Origin: a virus
Virus record (IMG/VR): IMGVR_UViG_3300027782_000422
Coordinates: 1-21,422 of that record
Strand: one strand, 5' to 3'
Length of the DNA: 21,422 nt
Part shown: positions 1-6,276 of the stretch, in pieces
How positions within the stretch are numbered: position 1 is the stretch's first letter
Layout: every line of letters begins with the position of its first letter
Position numbers and translations under genes: made by a program
Notes under the pieces: model-generated
Database searches by the model: none
Seen by the model: the letters and a program-made list of their open reading frames with translations, nothing else
What the model was told of the DNA's origin: nothing

Positions 1-30
1 AGTCCATTTGATGTTATAATGATTTGGTAA
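1..30 (+). CDS. C-terminal end of an upstream gene (partial)
   Basis: Frame 1 is open from the window edge and reads SPFDVIMIW before a TAA at 28-30, two bases before the ATG of the next gene. The tight spacing and same strand fit the last codons of another gene in the same glycan-enzyme operon. Only nine codons are visible, so the product cannot be named and the reading could be chance. Confidence 0.35.
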   Translation, partial: SPFDVIMIW

Positions 31-31
31 T

Positions 32-787
32 ATGAACTCACTTCCATTTATATCATGTAAATGTATAACTTATGGAAGGGTAGCTACGCTTGAGGAGAGT
101 ATTGAATCTTTCCTCAAGCAGGACTACCCTGCTGATAAGTGTGAGCTTATAATAGTTAATGACTATTCCTTACAAACCCTTGTTTACGATCACCCACAAG
201 TTAAGATAGTTAACCTAGTTAAGACCTTTGAGACTATAGGTGAGAAGGAAAACTATGCTACAGAACTATGCCAAGGAGACATTATATGTCAATGGGATGA
301 TGATGATGTAGCCCTGCCACACCATTTAAAGAATGTAGCTAAATACATGACTGATAAGGTGAACATCATTCACTGGGAAACAGGAGTGTTGTGTCATATT
401 ACAGGAATTGAACAAGTTGGTTGGATAGGTAACTCTGGTATTGTTTTTAGAAAGTCAGCTTGGAAAGCTATAGGAGGACATCCTCTTGAAAATGCTGGAT
501 ATGACATGACATTCATTGAAGCAATAAACGCATATGGAGGAAGACTATTTGCTAAACCTCCTAAGGAAGAAGCAAGTTGGTTCTATATGTGGGGTGGTAG
601 GGGTTATCACATGAGTGGTGAGGGTACAGACCATCCTGGAAAGCTTAACGCTATACAAAGACACAGTGCTCACATTGAATCAGAAAGAATCAAAGGAAAA
701 GTTCCTACAGGAGAAGTTAAACTAGTTCCTCATTGGAGTAAAGACTATTCACAAATGTTAAAAGATTTTATCAATGCAAATAAATAG
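32..787 (+). CDS. GT2-type glycosyltransferase
   Basis: A 251-residue GT-A fold family 2 glycosyltransferase, expected to transfer a sugar from a nucleotide sugar in the cytoplasm. The N-terminus (FISCKCITYGR, then LEESIESFLKQDYP and ELIIVNDYS) is the usual GT2 nucleotide-binding opening. QWDDDD at residues 88-92 is the metal-binding DxD region, and W184-G190 (WFYMWGG) lies where GT2 acceptor-loop residues occur. It lacks membrane segments, so it is probably soluble. Its last 14 bases overlap the methyltransferase gene that follows, which implies translational coupling and a shared pathway. The acceptor and sugar are unknown. The family call is strong; involvement in virion or host glycan modification is inferred from the neighbours. 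Confidence 0.85.
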   Translation: MNSLPFISCKCITYGRVATLEESIESFLKQDYPADKCELIIVNDYSLQTLVYDHPQVKIVNLVKTFETIGEKENYATELCQGDIICQWDDDDVALPHHLKNVAKYMTDKVNIIHWETGVLCHITGIEQVGWIGNSGIVFRKSAWKAIGGHPLENAGYDMTFIEAINAYGGRLFAKPPKEEASWFYMWGGRGYHMSGEGTDHPGKLNAIQRHSAHIESERIKGKVPTGEVKLVPHWSKDYSQMLKDFINANK

Positions 788-1427
788 ACTAAGTATTGAT
801 TCTACACATTCTAATACAGACTTATGTAAACTTGCTGTTAAGTATCCTACAGACAAGTGTCCTTATCATAATCATCCTCATTTACATAGACATGCTTACA
901 CTTCCATATATAACTTATTGTTTTCAAATCTTCGTTACAAAGAGATTACAATAGGTGAGGTGGGTATATTAGATAATCATTCTATGTTATGTTGGAGAGA
1001 ATACTTCCCTAATGCAACATTGTTTGGTTATGAATATCATGATGATAAGTTGCAAAAAGGAATACGTGATAATCTTAACAATGCTACATACACTCATGTA
1101 GATGTTACCAGTGAACAATCTCTTAACAATGTGTTCAACAAAAATAACTTCTTTGACATAATCATAGAAGATTCTACACACGTGTTTGAAGATCAGATTA
1201 GATTTTTAAACATAGCATACAAATGTGTTAAGCCAGGAGGTATAATCATCATCGAAGATATCTTCCTTAGAGAAGATGAAAACAGATACATGGAAGCCAT
1301 GGATCACATTAAAGAATACTTCTCATCTGCTACATTTATTATGGCTAATCATGAGTTAAAGTTTTCTCCAGGGTGGGACAATGATAAGCTTTTAGTTTTA
1401 CATAGAAATGACAAACCATGTTCTTAA
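774..1427 (+). CDS. Class I SAM-dependent methyltransferase
   Basis: A 217-residue Rossmann-fold methyltransferase. It has a TDKCPYH...HAYTSIYNLLF segment (residues 26-50) of the kind seen in sugar O-methyltransferases of the MycE/macrocin type, motif I as GEVGILDNHSM (61-71), an acidic residue at the end of strand 2 (FGYEY, 84-88), D110 in the next motif, IIIEDSTH at 129-136 and KPGG at 153-156. Family knowledge suggests O-methylation of a sugar, with metal help from the ED/H residues. It overlaps the upstream glycosyltransferase by 14 bases and the downstream one by 10, so the three are probably made together and act on one glycan. The substrate itself is not visible in the sequence. Confidence 0.8.
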   Translation: MQINRLSIDSTHSNTDLCKLAVKYPTDKCPYHNHPHLHRHAYTSIYNLLFSNLRYKEITIGEVGILDNHSMLCWREYFPNATLFGYEYHDDKLQKGIRDNLNNATYTHVDVTSEQSLNNVFNKNNFFDIIIEDSTHVFEDQIRFLNIAYKCVKPGGIIIIEDIFLREDENRYMEAMDHIKEYFSSATFIMANHELKFSPGWDNDKLLVLHRNDKPCS

Positions 1428-1954
1428 ATATTATCACTCCTTGTAGTAGACCTCATTTTTTACATAGAATTGCAGAAAGCATTAACATACCTAAAGAAAA
1501 TTACAGATGGATTGTTGTGTTTGATTCAGAGACTATTCCAACTGATATTCCTGAATGTGAAGCTTATTGTATAAAGGATGTAAAAAGCGTATGTGGAAAT
1601 GCACAAAGAAACCTAGCAATTAATCTAGTAACAGAGGGTTGGATATATTTCAACGATGATGATACAACTATGCATCCAGAGTTGTGGGACAATATCAAAG
1701 ACTTAAACAATGATTTTATATCATTTGATCAACTGTGGAACAGTGGTGTACATAGATTGTATGGAAACATAATTAAGTTAAGCTATGTAGATAGCCATAA
1801 CTTCATTGTACATACATCTATAGTGAATCAAGAAAGATTTGTTCTATCAAGGAGAGATGCTGATGGTGTATTTGCTGAGAACTGTTATAAAAAAGCAAAG
1901 AATAAACATTACATAAACAAGATACTATCTGTATACAATTCATTAGTATCATAA
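1418..1954 (+). CDS. Short GT-A-like glycosyltransferase
   Basis: A 178-residue protein that opens like a GT-A glycosyltransferase: LNIITPCSRP at residues 3-12, WIVVFDSE at 31-38, an NAQRNLAI segment at 61-68 and FNDDDT at 79-83, where the D80-D82 run would bind the metal and nucleotide sugar. It is shorter than typical GT2 enzymes (about 250 or more residues) and seems to keep only the nucleotide-binding half plus a small acceptor region. It ends directly at a strong terminator, so it is the last gene of this plus-strand operon. Glycosyltransferase is the best call; activity is less certain because of the short C-terminal part. Confidence 0.7.
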   Translation: MFLNIITPCSRPHFLHRIAESINIPKENYRWIVVFDSETIPTDIPECEAYCIKDVKSVCGNAQRNLAINLVTEGWIYFNDDDTTMHPELWDNIKDLNNDFISFDQLWNSGVHRLYGNIIKLSYVDSHNFIVHTSIVNQERFVLSRRDADGVFAENCYKKAKNKHYINKILSVYNSLVS

Positions 1955-1986
1955 AAAAAGCCTCCTTTTTTAAGGGAGGCTTTTTT
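1954..1986. terminator. Bidirectional intrinsic terminator
   Basis: A perfect 12-bp inverted repeat: AAAAAAGCCTCC at 1954-1965 and GGAGGCTTTTTT at 1975-1986, with a 9-base loop. Both strands give a GC-rich stem followed by a U-run. It begins at the stop codon of the plus-strand glycan operon and also lies downstream of the minus-strand structural operon that ends at 2097, so it can serve both convergent units. Confidence 0.92.
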
Positions 1987-2096
1987 AGACCTATAATACT
2001 GAGACTATAGGGGGGAAAATTCTTCTTTAAGGGGCTCATTCTAGACTGAGTTACCACAACCTGAGCGTGCAGAGCGAGGGATGCAGGAGAAGACAG

Positions 2097-2267
2097 TTAT
2101 TTTGATAACCTCTTTTGTTTAAGAGGCCACATCTTACTTTTTAATCTAGGAGCTGTATCAGCTTCTTTCATATAATTACCATTGATTGGTTTAGGAGGAG
2201 CTACCTTTGGAGCACTACGAGGTGCACCTGATTTCTTAGCTTTACCTGACGTCATAGCTTTTGCCAT
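2097..2267 (-). CDS. Small basic phage protein, 56 aa
   Basis: A 56-codon frame on the minus strand, ATG at 2267-2265 and TAA at 2099-2097. It starts MAKAMTSGKAKKSG and ends KQKRLSK, and is rich in Lys, Pro, Ala and Ser. It sits two bases after the end of the next small Lys-rich gene upstream and continues that series, with the same MAK- opening as several neighbours. There is no recognisable domain. The composition and position suggest a nucleic-acid-associated or packaged virion protein, but this is inference. It is the last gene of the operon; about 110 non-coding bases separate it from the terminator. Confidence 0.7.
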   Translation of the reverse strand: MAKAMTSGKAKKSGAPRSAPKVAPPKPINGNYMKEADTAPRLKSKMWPLKQKRLSK

Positions 2268-2269
2268 AA

Positions 2270-2740
2270 TTATTTCTTTTTAGCCTTACCACTAGACTTC
2301 ATTTTACCACCACAGTTCATGCATGGTTTAGCTTTAGCTTTAACCTTTGCACCTTTCTTAGCAATAACACCACGTCCTTTAAGGATGTCAGCTTGTGTAA
2401 TCTTACCATCTTTGTTTAAGTCAGGGAAAGAACCACCAGATTTAGCCTTTTTAATTTTACCACCAGCTTTCTTTTGTGCATATTTCTTTTCAAAATCTCC
2501 TTTGCTCATATAAGTGGTATCACCTTTATTAACTGTAGCATACTTCTTAGTACCTTCACCAGAAGCCATAGGTTTATCTACACGAGGTTTAATCTTACCT
2601 GCAGTTATTGCATTAATGGTTTCTAACATTTCACCTCTGTTATACATTTTAGTAGTGTCTGAATTAGCTCTTTTCTTTAAGAACGCAGCCACTTTAGGAT
2701 CTATTGGTCCACCACCTTGGTATTTTTTAATCTTTGCCAT
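2270..2740 (-). CDS. Lys-rich phage protein with EF-hand/dockerin-like loop
   Basis: A 156-residue, strongly basic protein. Residues 1-10 read MAKIKKYQGG. At 105-118, FPDLNKDGKITQAD fits the calcium loop pattern DxNxDGxIxxxD (ligand positions D107, N109, D111, D118), as in EF-hands and dockerins, followed by ILKGRGV. A CMNC pair (C140, C143) and a Lys-rich tail close the protein. SFPDLNKDGK-type segments are familiar in small structural proteins of tailed phages, but I know no established function. The gene lies in a run of Lys-rich genes on one strand, 28 bases downstream of the 210-residue gene. A particle or DNA-associated role is inferred from composition and context; a single loop may bind calcium weakly or only have a structural role. 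Confidence 0.75.
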   Translation of the reverse strand: MAKIKKYQGGGPIDPKVAAFLKKRANSDTTKMYNRGEMLETINAITAGKIKPRVDKPMASGEGTKKYATVNKGDTTYMSKGDFEKKYAQKKAGGKIKKAKSGGSFPDLNKDGKITQADILKGRGVIAKKGAKVKAKAKPCMNCGGKMKSSGKAKKK

Positions 2741-2768
2741 CTTAGTTATTTTTTTTTTTATTTTAAAT

Positions 2769-3401
2769 TTAACATTTCCATTTTCTTAAAGCTAATGTTT
2801 TCCTTGTTGGTTCACCATTAGGTTTTTTTGCAGGTCCTTTAACTCCTGACATCCTAGCACAGAATGATCTTTTTCTAGCACCACCTTCTGGCTGTGGAGC
2901 TTTAAGATTAGAACCTGGATTAGCTCTGTTGTAAGAGGCTCTACCTTTTGCATTGAGACCACCTGTAGGATTCTTACCTTCTTTGCGAGTCCAAGCTGGT
3001 GTAGATCCACCATTCTTCATTGTAGGATTTTCCTTATGCCACTTCTTTACAGAAGCAACACCCTGTTTAACAGTTTTAGCTTTAGACTTCTTTGTAAGAT
3101 TTATTTTATCCCATTTACCAGCAGAAGGACCACCTGTATGATCTACAACTATATCTCCTTTATCACCTATACCTCTATCAACTTTTTTCTTAAATACTTT
3201 ATGTGTTTGACCACCAGCTTTAACAATCTTACCACCTTTCTTTAATGATGTACCATCTTTTTTAATTAGATGACCATTAGGAACAGGTGTTATAGCACCT
3301 TTTATAGCTGTAATAGTGTCTCCATTTCTGAGAACTCCTTTACCTACATAAGCTTCTGCTTTCTGTGGGTTGTACACCTTTGTTTTAGGTATTCTAGCCA
3401 T
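2769..3401 (-). CDS. Lys/Gly-rich phage protein with conserved C-terminal domain
   Basis: A 210-residue basic protein. Residues 1-130 hold short beta-like Gly/Lys segments (NGDTITAIKGAITPVPNGHLIKKDG region). Residues 135-210 form a distinct conserved phage domain: TPAWTRKEGKNPTGGLN, then KGRASYNRANPG, RKRSFCARMSG, and a C-terminal TLALRKWKC. I recall this domain from many tailed-phage proteins of unknown function (possibly the one catalogued as DUF6321, not certain). Conserved Arg, Lys, Cys and aromatic residues could suit nucleic-acid binding. Its start overlaps the end of the 326-residue LCIB-like gene by 8 bases, so expression is probably coupled. Function is unassigned. Confidence 0.75.
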   Translation of the reverse strand: MARIPKTKVYNPQKAEAYVGKGVLRNGDTITAIKGAITPVPNGHLIKKDGTSLKKGGKIVKAGGQTHKVFKKKVDRGIGDKGDIVVDHTGGPSAGKWDKINLTKKSKAKTVKQGVASVKKWHKENPTMKNGGSTPAWTRKEGKNPTGGLNAKGRASYNRANPGSNLKAPQPEGGARKRSFCARMSGVKGPAKKPNGEPTRKTLALRKWKC

Positions 3402-4374
3402 TTATAAAATTTGAAAAGTTTGTTGTAAGAGATGTCCAAGTTGAACCAGTTCTTACTTCCAATGAATTAAAATTAATAAATGCAGAATAACCATCATCAG
3501 CATTAATGAATGTACCACTAAACAAATATAAATTGTTTACAGATCCTAATGCAGGAATGATTGTATTATGTAAGATGTTATAACTTGCAACTCTTATAAG
3601 TTCTGTAGCTTGAATCATATTCTCTGAATATGTGTGAGAATTGTAATAAGCATAAGAAGCATAAACAATCAATGCAAGTTGATATCTTTGATAATTGTTT
3701 ATAAAAGGAGCATTTGTAGCCACTGGTGCAACACCATTTAATGTAATTGCATCAGCAATAGCTGTAGCAACAGCTCCACATGTATTATCACTTGTAGCAG
3801 AACTCTTACCTCTTCTTAACATTCTACCTACATTATCATTAGCTACAACAAGATCAGCTTGTTGTGTAATTCCTATATGAGGCATGTTAATTAACAATAA
3901 TGGTCCATTTGTATTATCATCTGATGTGGTGTGACTTTGCCAAGCTTGTGCTCCTAATATACCTGTATGAGGATATCCAGCAAGCCCACCACCCATGAAT
4001 GGTCCAAGATAGTTGTTTAATGCTGGGGGATTTTGACCTATATTAAATATATTAGCAAACTCAGAAGCATTAACATCATCTGAACAAACTGTAGAATTCA
4101 AAACAGTATTATATGCATCAGCACCTAAACTATCAAGAAAACTTACTAAGCCATAAGCAACACTATTAGCTAATAAAGCGTTTGGATATGTGGCATTAAC
4201 CACCCCACTATAATTTTTATTCACTTTATTAAAATACTCTACAGGTTGCATCTCTTTCCAGATACCAACAGTAGGAGCACCTCTATATAAATTAAGGCTC
4301 CCTGGAACTATGTCTCCATTTCTGTTAAACCTTGCATAAGGCTTTAAAGGGATTCTTGTGTTTGTTGTTGCCAT
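3394..4374 (-). CDS. Particle-type N-terminal module fused to LCIB-like carbonic-anhydrase domain
   Basis: A 326-residue protein in two parts. Residues 9-41 (LKPYARF, GDIVPGSLNLYR, PTVGIW) match the N-terminus of the poly-Thr protein encoded at 6277-6762, suggesting a shared attachment module. Residues about 60-245 resemble the LCIB/LCIC family of beta-type carbonic anhydrases: TVCSDDVN (C97, D99, D100), MGGGLAGYPHTGILGA (127-142), H148, MPHIGI (H166), GRMLRRGK (R187-R188), then NTCGA (C199). In that family two Cys and one His bind zinc. The usual anhydrase signature of classical beta enzymes is not needed. The C-terminal 80 residues are beta-rich and unassigned. It is embedded in the Lys-rich operon with 1-8 base spacing on both sides. 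The domain call is from remembered motifs; activity is unknown. Confidence 0.65.
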   Translation of the reverse strand: MATTNTRIPLKPYARFNRNGDIVPGSLNLYRGAPTVGIWKEMQPVEYFNKVNKNYSGVVNATYPNALLANSVAYGLVSFLDSLGADAYNTVLNSTVCSDDVNASEFANIFNIGQNPPALNNYLGPFMGGGLAGYPHTGILGAQAWQSHTTSDDNTNGPLLLINMPHIGITQQADLVVANDNVGRMLRRGKSSATSDNTCGAVATAIADAITLNGVAPVATNAPFINNYQRYQLALIVYASYAYYNSHTYSENMIQATELIRVASYNILHNTIIPALGSVNNLYLFSGTFINADDGYSAFINFNSLEVRTGSTWTSLTTNFSNFING

Positions 4375-4375
4375 A

Positions 4376-4747
4376 TTATTTACCTTTTCTAGCTCTGCCC
4401 ATTGCTTTAAATGTCTTAGCTAAAGCTTTACGCTTAGGAGTACATGTAGCTTTGGTCATTGGTGTACAATATCCTTTATGGGCTGGATTAACAGCCTTTT
4501 GAATCCATTTACCATCTTTAGCTTTAGTCTTTAACGCAGGTAGTTTATCAAAACTTTTTTTATCAAAGTTTAGACCTTTAGGTTTAGGAGCATACTTGCC
4601 CTTACCAGCTTGCTTATCTAAAGCATCAGCCATGTCAATATCTCGTTTGTCTTGAACAGACTTCTTAATAAGCTTGCCTGTCATTTCACCACGAACCATT
4701 CCTTTAGGAACTCCAGCACCAGTTTGTGCTTTCTTAATAGTTGCCAT
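4376..4747 (-). CDS. Lys-rich small phage protein with NPAHKGYCTP motif
   Basis: A 123-residue very basic protein. The C-terminal third holds KDGKWIQKAVNPAHKG, YCTPMTKATCTPKRKALA and KTFKAMGRARKGK, a block I recognise from small proteins of many tailed phages and whose function I do not know. The two Cys in CTPMTKATC are eight residues apart. The N-terminal part is low-complexity Lys/Gly/Asp. It lies one base downstream of the 118-residue gene and one base upstream of the LCIB-like gene, so the whole run is one transcript. A structural or packaged DNA-binding role is plausible from charge alone. Confidence 0.75.
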   Translation of the reverse strand: MATIKKAQTGAGVPKGMVRGEMTGKLIKKSVQDKRDIDMADALDKQAGKGKYAPKPKGLNFDKKSFDKLPALKTKAKDGKWIQKAVNPAHKGYCTPMTKATCTPKRKALAKTFKAMGRARKGK

Positions 4748-4748
4748 G

Positions 4749-5105
4749 TTATTTCTTTTTAGAAGATTTTAACTTAGGAGCCATCTCACCACTGCGTTTT
4801 TCTATTAATTCAGACTCACGCTTTAAAGCAGCCTTTCTAAAACCTGCAGGGTTGATTTCTTTATGAGCAGGTGTCTTTTTATCAAGACCATAAGACTTCT
4901 CAGAACGTCCCATTTTACCACCATCTTTCATACTAGTGGCACCAAGTTCTTTATCTTTCTTTAATTTAGGAGTCATTCTAGCATCTGCTAAAGTGTTTTC
5001 TTGAACCTTAGTCCAAGCACCTTGAGGATCAATAGGACCTACACGCTTATCAGAAGCTTTCAATCCTGACATGCTACCCATGCCAGCTTTTTTCATCTTT
5101 GCCAT
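4749..5105 (-). CDS. Lys-rich small phage protein, 118 aa
   Basis: A 118-residue basic protein beginning MAKMKKAGMGSMSG and containing GPIDPQGAWTKVQE (residues 23-36) and EINPAGFRKAALKRE (83-97). No catalytic motif is visible and it is predicted to be largely disordered with helical stretches. Its ATG overlaps the TAA of the 49-residue gene upstream (TAATG at 5107-5103), a coupling arrangement repeated in this operon. It belongs to the set of small Lys-rich proteins and its role is unknown. Confidence 0.7.
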   Translation of the reverse strand: MAKMKKAGMGSMSGLKASDKRVGPIDPQGAWTKVQENTLADARMTPKLKKDKELGATSMKDGGKMGRSEKSYGLDKKTPAHKEINPAGFRKAALKRESELIEKRSGEMAPKLKSSKKK

Positions 5106-5254
5106 TATTTTTTAGTTTTAGCTTTTATTTTCTTTTCTTGCTTTAGCATAGCAGATGTTGGTTTCTTTCCAGATCCTTTAGCAGCACGAATGTTGTCCCA
5201 CAACCCACGTTGTGAAACAGAACCATCCTTACGTTTAATCATTTCTTTTGCCAT
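5105..5254 (-). CDS. Small basic phage protein, 49 aa (SQRGLWDNIRA type)
   Basis: A 49-codon frame with ATG at 5254-5252 and TAA at 5107-5105. It reads KRKDGSVSQRGLWDNIRAAK followed by GSGKKPT and a Lys-rich end. This short block is familiar to me from small proteins of many tailed phages, always unassigned. TAATG overlaps link it to genes on both sides, strong evidence that the frame is translated. The charge and W-D-N-I-R-A core would fit nucleic-acid or capsid contact, but no function is established. Confidence 0.8.
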   Translation of the reverse strand: MAKEMIKRKDGSVSQRGLWDNIRAAKGSGKKPTSAMLKQEKKIKAKTKK

Positions 5255-5529
5255 TATAATGTACCTTTAGGAGCTTCTTCCACTTCTTTAACAATACCTG
5301 CTTCTACACCTCTAGCTAGAACAGATTCAATAGCACCTGTTGCTCTATCTGCTAAGAAGATGGCATGTGCTTCTGGTGTATTTGTAATAGCACGTAAAGC
5401 GTTTAATATAACACCAAACTCTCCTCCAGAGATGGTAAAGTTATGTTCTGTTGACCATGTATATTTCTTACTAGGGTCATAACTTGGGGCTTCATTAGCC
5501 ACTTCTACTTGGTTGATTTCTTCTGACAT
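5254..5529 (-). CDS. Small acidic phage protein, 91 aa
   Basis: A 91-residue acidic protein: KKYTWSTEHNFTISGGEFG (residues 21-39) then VILNALRAITNTPEA (40-54) and a C-terminal helix ending in Glu-rich sequence. It is the first gene of the minus-strand structural operon, starting about 18 bases after a predicted transcription start of the TATCTTTG promoter at 5552-5583. Its acidity contrasts with the following basic proteins, so it might pair with one of them. I recognise the general type from phage genomes but not a function. Confidence 0.75.
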   Translation of the reverse strand: MSEEINQVEVANEAPSYDPSKKYTWSTEHNFTISGGEFGVILNALRAITNTPEAHAIFLADRATGAIESVLARGVEAGIVKEVEEAPKGTL

Positions 5530-5551
5530 AGTTATAATTTTTGTTTAACTA

Positions 5552-5583
5552 CAAAGATATGTATAATTTAATTACTATCCAAA
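5552..5583 (-). promoter_or_regulatory. Bacteroidota-type promoter for the 5529-2097 operon
   Basis: On the minus strand TTTGG (CAAA at 5580-5583), a 20-base spacer, and TATCTTTG (5559-5552) match the Bacteroidota -33 TTTG / -7 TAnnTTTG pattern. The start of transcription would fall near 5547, about 18 bases before the ATG at 5529. The -33 element lies inside the end of the preceding gene. Confidence 0.72.
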
Positions 5584-5858
5584 TTTATTTCAAACGTGAT
5601 GGTAGCAGAGCTTTTGATGCTCTTGCTCAGGTCCAGTTTGATATGAAATAGATTGTGGAATTTTAATAGTTCTTCTAACAGCATATTATTATACTTGGGC
5701 ACAGATGCAGCCAATCTAAAATGATAAGAATGAGGATTTTTAACTATTTCTAGTGTAGAAAGCTCATCCACTGATGCAATAATTCCTTCAAGGTGAGCAA
5801 AATAAGCAAGTTCGTTATCTTGCATCACCTCAGGAAAGAATTTCTTGTTAATCTGCAT
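5568..5858 (-). CDS. Hypothetical protein, 96 aa
   Basis: A 96-residue protein of mixed charge with no recognised domain. It begins MQINKKFFPEVMQDNELAYF and ends TITFEINLDSN, and looks like a small alpha/beta fold rather than a disordered protein. Its ATG overlaps the TAA of the Dps-like gene upstream (TAATG around 5858), so the two are translated together and may work together. Nothing in the sequence points to a specific function. Confidence 0.65.
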   Translation of the reverse strand: MQINKKFFPEVMQDNELAYFAHLEGIIASVDELSTLEIVKNPHSYHFRLAASVPKYNNMLLEELLKFHNLFHIKLDLSKSIKSSATITFEINLDSN

Positions 5859-6262
5859 TAAGACAAGGTTAATAAATATTTAGTTTTTGCTGCTTCGCCA
5901 CTCAATGCATCTGCTAAGTTAGCAATATCATGATAGCTATTTACTTCACCATATTTTTTCAAGTTACTAGCAAAGTCCATTAGTGCTGTGACAACTACTG
6001 TAGCGTCTGTAGCACCTAACGCTTCTATCTTATAAGGTGCAGGACGTTTGCCTGTATAACCCATGAGCTTCTCGATTACACCATCTTTGAAATCATGTAC
6101 ATAATCATACAACCCTCCTAGAGCTTGATGCTCAGCATAACTCTTTGTCTGCCAATGTAATAGATGTAATTGCTCATGGAAATATGTAAGCTTCCCAGCT
6201 ATTGTTTCCAAGTTTAATTCTCCTGATTTCATCATCTCATCAGGGAATAATGATTTTGCCAT
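5858..6262 (-). CDS. Dps/ferritin-like four-helix protein
   Basis: A 134-residue ferritin-like protein. The helix with LHLLHWQTKSYAEHQALG (residues 32-49) holds H36-W37 and H45, as in Dps ferroxidase sites, followed by VHDFKDGVIEKLMGY (55-69) with D57, D60 and E64 as likely metal ligands. This matches a phage family of ferritin-like proteins related to Dps (I associate it with DUF5856). Dps proteins oxidise iron and shield DNA; whether the phage form makes shells or binds iron is unknown. At 134 residues it is slightly shorter than bacterial Dps (about 160). It is coupled to the 96-residue gene and lies amid structural genes, so it may also be a particle protein. Confidence 0.75.
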   Translation of the reverse strand: MAKSLFPDEMMKSGELNLETIAGKLTYFHEQLHLLHWQTKSYAEHQALGGLYDYVHDFKDGVIEKLMGYTGKRPAPYKIEALGATDATVVVTALMDFASNLKKYGEVNSYHDIANLADALSGEAAKTKYLLTLS

Positions 6263-6276
6263 TTATGTTGATTTTA

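Noticed and set aside
2010-2072. A tRNA-like D-arm on the minus strand (GGTAACTCAG...ATGAGC)
   Set aside because: CTCA/TGAG can pair like a D-stem, but there is no matching anticodon stem, no GTTCGA-type T-loop and no acceptor stem, so it does not fold as a tRNA.
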